This document shows positions 16,611 through 22,435 of a stretch of DNA of 29,069 nucleotides, in pieces. The notes under the pieces were generated by a model that had not been told where the DNA came from, made no database searches, and was given only the letters and a program-made list of their open reading frames with translations. The translations under genes were made by a program, and so were the position numbers. The DNA is from Planctomycetota bacterium (GTDB lineage Bacteria > Planctomycetota > Phycisphaerae > Phycisphaerales > SM1A02). The first letter of the stretch is position 1; each line of letters begins with the position of its first letter. Location: positions 1-29,069 of the forward strand of contig JACNLR010000042.1 in the NCBI GenBank assembly GCA_014381385.1. The letters are read 5' to 3'.

Positions 16611-17210
16611 TTAAGAAGTGCTTTGAGAAGGGGACTTTAGAAGTAACAGATACTCGCTATTTCCACTCCCTTTTTTGCTTGATTTTTTCCCACGAATAGG
16701 TGACAGTGTTTCACCGAGTAGTTCAAGGGACATTTCTTCGCACATCATTTTGACACGAGTAATAACGCGTGAAATTGCTTCTTCAGTTAAGCCTTCACCG
16801 ACATTTTCTGATTGTTTTTCTTCTTTTGTGAGCTCATAATGCGGCTTTATGAGCGTGATAATGTGCCCACCACTCGTCCACTTTTTGGCGGCGGGTATTG
16901 CAAGTTTTTGAGGAGTCCATCCAAGGTCGACGACAACGATGTCAACTTGTGTTGGCGGCTCAGTATGGAGGGCATTCGTACGTTCTAGGGTTGTGACTCG
17001 TGCATCACTTCGAAGTTTCCAGGCGAGGGTGCCATATCCCGTGTCCACTGCATGCACATGCCTTGCTCCACGTTGCAAAAGGCAGTCAGTGAATCCACCA
17101 ACGTTGCAACCAAGATCTGCACACGTAAGCCCAGACACGTCAAAATCAAAAGTTGTAAGGCCATGTTCTAGTTTAAGACCCGCTCGTGAAACAAACGCAG
17201 CTTCATCCAT
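16611..17210 (-). CDS. TlyA/FtsJ-like rRNA methyltransferase lacking the S4 domain
   Basis: SAM-dependent RNA 2'-O-methyltransferase fold. Seen: FVSRAGLKLEHGL at 6-18 (TlyA-type entry), SAM motif DLGCNVGGFTDCLLQRGA at 32-49, VDTGYGTLAWKLRSD at 55-69, DLGWTP at 95-100, LIKPHYEL at 120-127 and NSEYLLLL at 184-191. The proposed K-D-K-E catalytic set can be read as Lys13, Asp95, Lys122 and Glu186. TlyA proteins are about 270 residues with an N-terminal S4 RNA-binding domain; this one is 199 and begins directly at the methyltransferase. The start overlaps lpxI by 8 bases, so the missing domain is not hidden upstream in frame. The substrate is not determined; ribosomal RNA is likely. Confidence 0.78.
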   Translation of the reverse strand: MDEAAFVSRAGLKLEHGLTTFDFDVSGLTCADLGCNVGGFTDCLLQRGARHVHAVDTGYGTLAWKLRSDARVTTLERTNALHTEPPTQVDIVVVDLGWTPQKLAIPAAKKWTSGGHIITLIKPHYELTKEEKQSENVGEGLTEEAISRVITRVKMMCEEMSLELLGETLSPIRGKKSSKKGSGNSEYLLLLKSPSQSTS

Positions 17211-18057
17211 GTGGGATGCCCACGAGTGCTACACCCGCGCTGTTTGCTGCTTCAATTACAGCCGGCGAATCGAGCAGAATAACACGACCACTTCCAAGAG
17301 CGATGCATGTACATCCTGCACGAGCAACTTGATTGATTGTTTTGGTTCCGATTGATGGTACATCTGCGCGCATGTCGTGGTCGTCTGCGGCAGTCTTGAG
17401 TAAAGTCCATCCACTTTTCTTGCAAAGAGATCCAGCGCGCTCAATGAGCGCGGCAGTTCCTTCGATGGCTTCGACTGCGAGTACATCACGATCCCGTACA
17501 GCAATAGATTGCCCGATATGGAGTGCAGCGCTTTGCGTTAAGAGTGGCCAACCGAATTCGATGTCGGCAGACTGCATTGCACTTGGTGAAACATTTCCGA
17601 GTGTTCCTGTTCCTGCAAGGTGGTCTGGGATGTGCGTGGTTGAATCGATGAGAGTGACTCCTGACTTTTGCAGTTCATCTGCAACTGCTGCAAGAACTGT
17701 AGCATCCCTTCGATCGTGGCGCAGGGTTCGGTACCAAAGAAGGAGCCCTGTAATGTCAGGCATGAGCCGTAGCGCTCCAAACGGGTCGTGCATCACGGTT
17801 TTGCCAACACCACCAACCATGACTGTATCGCGTGCTCCCCATTTTTTTAGTAATCGAATCCAGCGTCCTACTCGAGCCATGCCCGCAATTGAAAACGTGT
17901 CGCATTCGTTTGGAAGTTCAGGAACGTATTGGTTACGAAGTCCAACACAACAAACGCGATACCCCGCAGCGCGAGCGCCACGTGCTGCAAGCACTGGCAA
18001 AATTCCATTGCCCGCAATCATGCCCAAGATAGGTTTTTCGTTGGTCATTTTGAGCAT
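17203..18057 (-). CDS. lpxI: UDP-2,3-diacylglucosamine diphosphatase LpxI
   Basis: Lipid A biosynthesis enzyme that cleaves UDP-2,3-diacylglucosamine to 2,3-diacylglucosamine 1-phosphate plus UMP, the job done by LpxH in E. coli. Seen: N-terminal GMIAGNGILPVLAARGARAAGY near 12-33, VMVGGVGKTVMHDPFG near 79-94, the central domain switch GTLGNVSPSAMQSADIEFGW, and C-terminal SIGTKTINQVARAGCTCIALGSGRV with SPAVIEAANSAGVALVGI. Length 284 is normal. ATG 18057 is supported by AGG seven bases upstream; ATG 18048 is possible. It follows the GGGGTC repeat cluster and overlaps the TlyA-like gene by 8 bases. Its presence argues for an outer membrane with lipid A. Confidence 0.9.
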   Translation of the reverse strand: MLKMTNEKPILGMIAGNGILPVLAARGARAAGYRVCCVGLRNQYVPELPNECDTFSIAGMARVGRWIRLLKKWGARDTVMVGGVGKTVMHDPFGALRLMPDITGLLLWYRTLRHDRRDATVLAAVADELQKSGVTLIDSTTHIPDHLAGTGTLGNVSPSAMQSADIEFGWPLLTQSAALHIGQSIAVRDRDVLAVEAIEGTAALIERAGSLCKKSGWTLLKTAADDHDMRADVPSIGTKTINQVARAGCTCIALGSGRVILLDSPAVIEAANSAGVALVGIPHG

Positions 18058-18067
18058 TATACCTAGT

Positions 18068-18140
18068 GGGGGTCACCCGAAAACGACCCCCGAAAACGAC
18101 CCCTGAAAACGACCCCTGAAAATGACCCCGCGGGTCATTT
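18068..18140. repeat. Tandem and inverted GGGGTC repeat cluster (REP-like)
   Basis: Four head-to-tail 13-bp units lie at 18076-18088, 18089-18101, 18102-18114 and 18115-18127, reading CCCGAAAACGACC with C-to-T changes in later units. On the minus strand the unit is GGTCGTTTTCGGG. Inverted copies flank them: GGGGGTC (18068-18074) pairs with GACCCCC (18085-18091), and AAATGACCC (18120-18128) pairs with GGGTCATTT (18132-18140) around a 3-base loop. The second hairpin begins at the stop of the LOG gene and on the minus strand is followed by TTTT, so it may also terminate that transcript. The form resembles REP/BIME elements moved by REP-associated tyrosine transposases, but no transposase is in view. 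Confidence 0.75.
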
Positions 18141-18726
18141 ATCTTCCGTGCATTGGCAAAATGTCTTCGGGCGAGGGCTGATCGGTTGCGCCCGATGTGA
18201 TGTAATCAAGAACTGCGGTAGGGCACGGATCGATGAACATTAACTGACGCAGTGCTGGACGCATAAACTTTCGATTTATACCGTGTTCAAGCATTTCAAC
18301 AAGAGGATCAAAGTACCCATCGACATTCACAATGCCAACAGGCTTTACATGATCTCCAAGTTGCCTTCCTACAAGCACTTCAAAAAACTCTTCGTACGTT
18401 CCAATTCCTCCCGGAAGAACTAGAAATGCATCTCCTCGATCCATCATGATCGTACGGCGCTCTTGCATCGTATCAACAACAATAAGTTCATCGCACTTTT
18501 TATTTGCTTGTTCATGCGCGACAAGTTTGTGTGTAATGACACCAACAACCTCGCCTCCATGTTGTGCTGCGATTGTTGCAACTTCTCCCATTAAACCAAT
18601 ACAACCGCCTCCGTAGACAAGCGAAAGTTTTTTTTGTGCAAGTCCCTTGCCAATTACCTTTGCTGCATCATGAAAGCAAGGTTCGAGATTTTGCGAAGAG
18701 GCACAGTAGACCGATACAGATTTCAT
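18139..18726 (-). CDS. LOG family protein (nucleoside 5'-monophosphate phosphoribohydrolase-like)
   Basis: Rossmann-fold LOG/TIGR00730 protein. The characterised members release the base from cytokinin riboside 5'-monophosphates or other NMPs. Seen: YGGGCIGLMGEVA at 38-50, the substrate-activating MQERR at 87-91 and the signature PGGIGTYEE at 105-113. Length 195 is typical of the short bacterial form. The start overlaps the dsbD stop as ATGA. Its natural substrate in bacteria is generally uncertain and nothing nearby resolves it. Confidence 0.88.
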   Translation of the reverse strand: MKSVSVYCASSQNLEPCFHDAAKVIGKGLAQKKLSLVYGGGCIGLMGEVATIAAQHGGEVVGVITHKLVAHEQANKKCDELIVVDTMQERRTIMMDRGDAFLVLPGGIGTYEEFFEVLVGRQLGDHVKPVGIVNVDGYFDPLVEMLEHGINRKFMRPALRQLMFIDPCPTAVLDYITSGATDQPSPEDILPMHGR

Positions 18727-20663
18727 TCAATGCCACCGGTGGAGCCCCTTGATTGCTTGATTGCTTCAAGTACTTGGTTGACAGTATAGAAGTCTCCGCG
18801 GAAATCTTCTTCACCATCTGGCCCCATGATAATGAGAAGTGGTATTCGAAGCCCGCCAAGTTCGTGGAGAAGAGCATTGCCAGATTCATTGTTCCCTGTA
18901 AGATCGATTTTAATTGGTGTTACATCTTCGGCATCGAACGCTTCTACGACGCGAGAATTGTGCAAGACCGTTGTTTCAAGAAATTTGCAGTTCAGACACC
19001 ATTCTGCTGTAAATTCAAGCACAACGACGTCGCCTTCCGCTAGTTTTTCTTGGAGAATTTCTGGTGTGTAATATTCCCAATCTATGGGACCACTCTCAGT
19101 GAGTCGAACGCCAGCAACGACGGAACTCGCGGTGACTACTATGCCAACAATAACAAATATACCCTTAACAGTTGTTGTTTTCGCGATGCGAAGTGTTCGC
19201 CAGGCGAGCCAAACACCCGCAGCGGCTACGCATGCAGTAACGACCCAAAGATAAAAACGCGACGGAGGCGCACCTTCTTGTTGCAAAAGCCCACTAAGAC
19301 CAACACCTAAAAAATACGCCGCAGCAGCAAGCATGAGTAGACCCATGACTTGTTTTATGACTTCACTTGCCGCACCTGCCCTTGGCATTTTTTCAACAAG
19401 GTGCGGAAATGCAGCAAGAATTAAATATGGAATAGCCATGCCAAAACCAATGGAACCAAACACTGTGAGCGTTAAGGCAGGAGATTGGGTTGCTGCCCAC
19501 GCTGCAGCAGCGCCCATAAATGGTGCGGTGCACGGCGTTGATAGCACTGCAGTCATAACACCAAACAAAAAGGAACCGAACCACGAATCGTGTTTTGGAT
19601 TTACTTTATAGACTGCGTTTGGCAAACGAATTGAAAATAATCCACCCATACCGATTGCCATGATGCCTATGAATACACCAAGAATAATGGTAAATGCTGG
19701 ATATTGGAACAACTGATTAATCGCAGTAAACCCCGCCACAAGTGCAATACCTACGCCAAGAAGAATCCACAAGGCCATCACGCCGAGCATCATCCAAAGG
19801 CCAAGATACAGAGTTTTTCTTCGGTTTCCAGCGCTAGCACTAAGTCCCATAATTTTAATCGGGATAACGGGAAGTACGCACGGCGTTAAGTTTAAAAGAA
19901 AACCTCCACCCATCGCTACGAGTAACAACAGAATCAAACCAAAGGATCCATTCGTGTCGAGTGTAAACTGTATTCCGAATGCGTCAAAAGCAATTTTATT
20001 TTCAGAAGGAGCTGTAACACCAGCATGGATATCTGCAAAAACAGCTCCGTTAAAATTATTAAATGTCGGAGTGTGTGTGGTTGCAGGAATATTTTCAGGC
20101 GTGACAATGGAAATTGATTTTGTAATTCCATACTCGTCCCAGTCCCAACCATCAGGCTCTGGAGTTGGAGCGAGGCAAGTTGTATCATCGCATGCTTGAA
20201 AAATTGGTTTGATAGTGAACGACGCTTCACCAAGCTTGGCATCGTTTGCGATAGTGACTGGAATATAAATAATTGCTTCACCTGAAAACACACTGTAGTC
20301 AACGGGTGTTCCGGTAAACCCAACTTGGACCACGGTAGCTTCGGGCCATTGGATGTAGCCAGCATGAATTGTGAGGGGCGAGCCTTCTGGAAGTTCAAAT
20401 GCAATCGCTGTTGCTATGTAGTCTTCAGGGTCACCAAGGATTTCAGGGAGTTGCGGGTTATTCGTATGCGAATGCCAATGGTTAGCATGCTCAAGGGTAA
20501 CGGCGATGACTGCATCGCTGCCAGCAACAGCTCTTTCTGGACTCACTTGGACAGAAACGTTAACTTTATCACGTGAATCGTGAAAATTACCTTGTTGTCC
20601 AAATGCGCTGATACCAATAAACAGGCTCAAAGTGGTTAAAAACAGGGTTTTAGTGAAATTCAT
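18723..20663 (-). CDS. dsbD: Thiol:disulfide interchange protein DsbD
   Basis: Carries electrons from cytoplasmic thioredoxin across the inner membrane to periplasmic thiol proteins. From ATG 20663: signal peptide (about 1-22), DsbD alpha-like domain with the Cys pair in ACDDTTC (158 and 163), a membrane domain with the two redox cysteines in TPCVLP (262) and TPCTAP (378), and a C-terminal thioredoxin-like domain with WCLNC (556 and 559). All three Cys pairs are present, so a full relay is expected. The active site CLNC differs from E. coli CVAC. Length 646 is somewhat above E. coli's 565. There is no strong Shine-Dalgarno; TATATA lies shortly upstream of the ATG. It is first in the minus-strand run and overlaps the LOG gene. 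Confidence 0.92.
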   Translation of the reverse strand: MNFTKTLFLTTLSLFIGISAFGQQGNFHDSRDKVNVSVQVSPERAVAGSDAVIAVTLEHANHWHSHTNNPQLPEILGDPEDYIATAIAFELPEGSPLTIHAGYIQWPEATVVQVGFTGTPVDYSVFSGEAIIYIPVTIANDAKLGEASFTIKPIFQACDDTTCLAPTPEPDGWDWDEYGITKSISIVTPENIPATTHTPTFNNFNGAVFADIHAGVTAPSENKIAFDAFGIQFTLDTNGSFGLILLLLVAMGGGFLLNLTPCVLPVIPIKIMGLSASAGNRRKTLYLGLWMMLGVMALWILLGVGIALVAGFTAINQLFQYPAFTIILGVFIGIMAIGMGGLFSIRLPNAVYKVNPKHDSWFGSFLFGVMTAVLSTPCTAPFMGAAAAWAATQSPALTLTVFGSIGFGMAIPYLILAAFPHLVEKMPRAGAASEVIKQVMGLLMLAAAAYFLGVGLSGLLQQEGAPPSRFYLWVVTACVAAAGVWLAWRTLRIAKTTTVKGIFVIVGIVVTASSVVAGVRLTESGPIDWEYYTPEILQEKLAEGDVVVLEFTAEWCLNCKFLETTVLHNSRVVEAFDAEDVTPIKIDLTGNNESGNALLHELGGLRIPLLIIMGPDGEEDFRGDFYTVNQVLEAIKQSRGSTGGIE

Positions 20664-20697
20664 AGTTATATATAGTACGTGCAAGTGGCGGGTGGAG

Positions 20698-20726
20698 TTG
20701 CGTTTTAGCGTAGGTGGGAATATTCT
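20698..20726 (+). promoter_or_regulatory. Candidate promoter of the nusA leader
   Basis: TTGCGT (20698-20703) and TATTCT (20721-20726) are separated by 17 bases, the ideal spacing for a housekeeping sigma factor, with 3 and 4 matches to consensus. A start near 20733 would produce a leader of about 310 bases before nusA. A second, weaker pair TTGCGT (20744-20749) and TATTTA (20766-20771) is also present. Confidence 0.35.
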
Positions 20727-20782
20727 GTACCGTTTCCCACTGCTTGCGTAGGCAGTACAGATACTTATTTAGGAGTGTAGTA

Positions 20783-20830
20783 ATGATTCTCAACGAATCC
20801 TTACAACGTAGTTCCCGTTATGGCTGCTAA
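20783..20830 (+). CDS. Putative leader peptide upstream of nusA, 15 aa
   Basis: A very short ORF encodes MILNESLQRSSRYGC and ends in TAA at 20828-20830. An AGGAG at 20771-20775 lies seven bases before the ATG, a better ribosome site than that of nusA itself. The 3' end of the ORF and its stop codon lie in a small hairpin, GGCTGC (20822-20827) with GCAGTC (20833-20838). The stop is 11 bases before the 5' half of the long-range helix that competes with the downstream terminator. No single amino acid is strongly over-represented, so classic amino-acid attenuation is not obvious. Whether it is translated is not shown by sequence alone. Confidence 0.4.
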   Translation: MILNESLQRSSRYGC

Positions 20831-20840
20831 TCGCAGTCAA

Positions 20841-20990
20841 CCCGTGGTCTTGAGCCGTTTCCAAAAGGATGTTTACATCCCTATGGAGGTTCAGCCGTGA
20901 TGTAGGCCCCACTGCATCATGATTCGTGTGTTTCACACAAACAACCAGTATTGGTTGTGCCACGGGCTCGCATAGCGACCCGTTTTTTTA
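20841..20990 (+). ncRNA. Structured leader RNA (riboswitch- or attenuator-like) of the nusA operon
   Basis: Five hairpin elements can be drawn by hand. Closing helix: CCCGTGG (20841-20847) with CCACGGG (20960-20966). Inside it: a long arm TGAGCC (20851-20856)/GGTTCA (20888-20893), continued by TCCA/TGGA and GGATG/CATCC with a UUUA loop; a 10-bp hairpin 20896-20905/20912-20921; GTGTG-TTT-CACAC (20926-20938); and ACAACCA-GTAT-TGGTTGT (20941-20958). The arms follow one another almost without gaps, as in a multi-branch junction. A terminator overlaps the 3' end of the closing helix. I find no motif of tmRNA, RNase P, SRP RNA, 6S, T-box or the common riboswitches. It could be a separate small RNA gene instead of a cis-regulator. 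Confidence 0.6.
20962..20990 (+). terminator. Intrinsic terminator in the nusA leader
   Basis: CGGG-TCGC (20963-20971, with one bulged C at 20967) pairs with GCGACCCG (20975-20982) around the loop ATA, and seven T follow at 20983-20989. The GC-rich 8-bp stem and T-run are typical of a strong intrinsic terminator. It stands 52 bases before the nusA start codon, so it must be read through, or be regulated, for transcripts that begin upstream to reach nusA. Confidence 0.85.
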
Positions 20991-21041
20991 TTGACCCACA
21001 ACCCAACAACTTAACAACTTAAAAGAGCAGAAAGAATTCAG

Positions 21042-22412
21042 ATGAACCGTGAAACATTAGAAATTATCGAAACCATTGCAAAGCAGCGCAAGATTGATAA
21101 AGCAGTCATTATTGGCGACCTTGAACAAGCAATGGTGAGCGCTGCCCGCAAACACTTCAACTCGCTTGATACCGAAGAGTTTTCATGCAACATGGATATG
21201 CTTTCAGGCGAAATTTGTATTTGGCGTCACCTTGATGAAGGCGCTGTTGAAATTCCCCTTGCGGATTTGGGCCGAATTCCTGCACAAACATTTAAACAAG
21301 TCATGATTCAACGGTTCCGAGAAGACGAGCGATCTGGAATTTTTGATGAGTACATAGATAAAGCAGGTGAGTTAATTACGGGTGTTTGTAGCCGATATGA
21401 GGGCGGATCGCTCATTGTGCAACTCGACAAGGGTGGACGTGTTGAAGGTTTTATGCCGCGATCCGAACAAATTCCCGGAGAACAATTTAGACCGGGCGAC
21501 CGCGTTCGTTGTTTCATCTTAGATGTTCGTGACACCGGCAGCCAAGTTAAAATTGTGCTCTCAAGAAGTCACCCTGACTTTATTAGGCGTCTCTTCGACG
21601 CTGAGGTACCCGAGGTGCAAGAGCACGTAATTGAAATTCATGCGATGTCACGCGAGCCTGGTTTTAGAACAAAAATTGCAGTAACTTCAAACGATTCGAA
21701 GGTCGATCCTGTTGGTGCATGTGTTGGTGTTCGCGGAAGTCGCATTCGAAATATCGTTGAAGAACTTGGCGGCGAGAAGATAGATATTGTTCGTTGGAAC
21801 GAGTCAAGCCAAGTACTCATCTCCAACGCACTTAAGCCAGCTGAAGTTGACGAAGTAAGTTTGTGCTTTGAACTTGGGCGCGCCACTATTATTGTTCGAG
21901 ACGATCAATTGTCGCTTGCGATTGGACGGCGTGGTCAAAACGTTCGGCTTGCAGCTCGGTTAACCGGCTGGGATATTGATATCTTGACACCCGAAGAATA
22001 TCAAAAAGGTCTTGAAATTCTATGGGATGCTCTCAAGCCAATTGATGGTGTTACGGAAGAGATGCTAGACCGCATGGCAGCACTTGGCATTATTAGTATT
22101 TTTGATGTCGAAGAGATTGGAAGAAACGTTTTAGAAGAAGATTTGGAATTTACCAAACAAGTTGCAGACCGCTGCATTGATGTTGCAGTTGTGCGATCGA
22201 AAGAAGTTACAATTGAGCAAGAAGAAGCAAAACTAGCTGAAGAAGCACTGCGAGTCGAAGAAGAAGCAGCAGCAGCAGCAGTACTTGACGCACAAATTGA
22301 TGATGAAAGTGCAGCAGTTGCAGATTCAATTCTTGACATTCCAACAGAAGACACAGAAGAATCTATAAATTCAGAAACAGAAGAAACAGAAAAAACGGAC
22401 GTTGGCGCGTAA
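21042..22412 (+). CDS. nusA: Transcription termination/antitermination factor NusA
   Basis: Binds RNA polymerase and nascent RNA to modulate pausing, termination and antitermination. Seen: N-terminal domain (about 1-105) with ETLEIIETIAKQRKIDKAVIIGDLEQAM, S1 domain (about 108-175) with VEGFMPRSEQIPGE, KH1 with DPVGACVGVRGSRIRNIVEELGGEKIDIV near 221-249, KH2 with LSLAIGRRGQNVRLAARLTGWDIDI near 290-314, then a helical region and an acidic, Glu/Ala-rich tail (about 393-456). The KH GxxG loops are intact. The Shine-Dalgarno is weak. It heads an operon with infB 23 bases downstream. The usual upstream gene rimP is absent; the structured leader stands in its place. Confidence 0.95.
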   Translation: MNRETLEIIETIAKQRKIDKAVIIGDLEQAMVSAARKHFNSLDTEEFSCNMDMLSGEICIWRHLDEGAVEIPLADLGRIPAQTFKQVMIQRFREDERSGIFDEYIDKAGELITGVCSRYEGGSLIVQLDKGGRVEGFMPRSEQIPGEQFRPGDRVRCFILDVRDTGSQVKIVLSRSHPDFIRRLFDAEVPEVQEHVIEIHAMSREPGFRTKIAVTSNDSKVDPVGACVGVRGSRIRNIVEELGGEKIDIVRWNESSQVLISNALKPAEVDEVSLCFELGRATIIVRDDQLSLAIGRRGQNVRLAARLTGWDIDILTPEEYQKGLEILWDALKPIDGVTEEMLDRMAALGIISIFDVEEIGRNVLEEDLEFTKQVADRCIDVAVVRSKEVTIEQEEAKLAEEALRVEEEAAAAAVLDAQIDDESAAVADSILDIPTEDTEESINSETEETEKTDVGA

Positions 22413-22435
22413 AAACCAACACGGAGATCACACAA

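Noticed and set aside
20700..20990. tmRNA, RNase P, SRP RNA, 6S RNA, tRNA or T-box leader before nusA
   Set aside because: None of the diagnostic conserved segments (tRNA-like CCA end, SRP tetraloop block, RNase P core, T-box sequence) can be found; the fold seems different.
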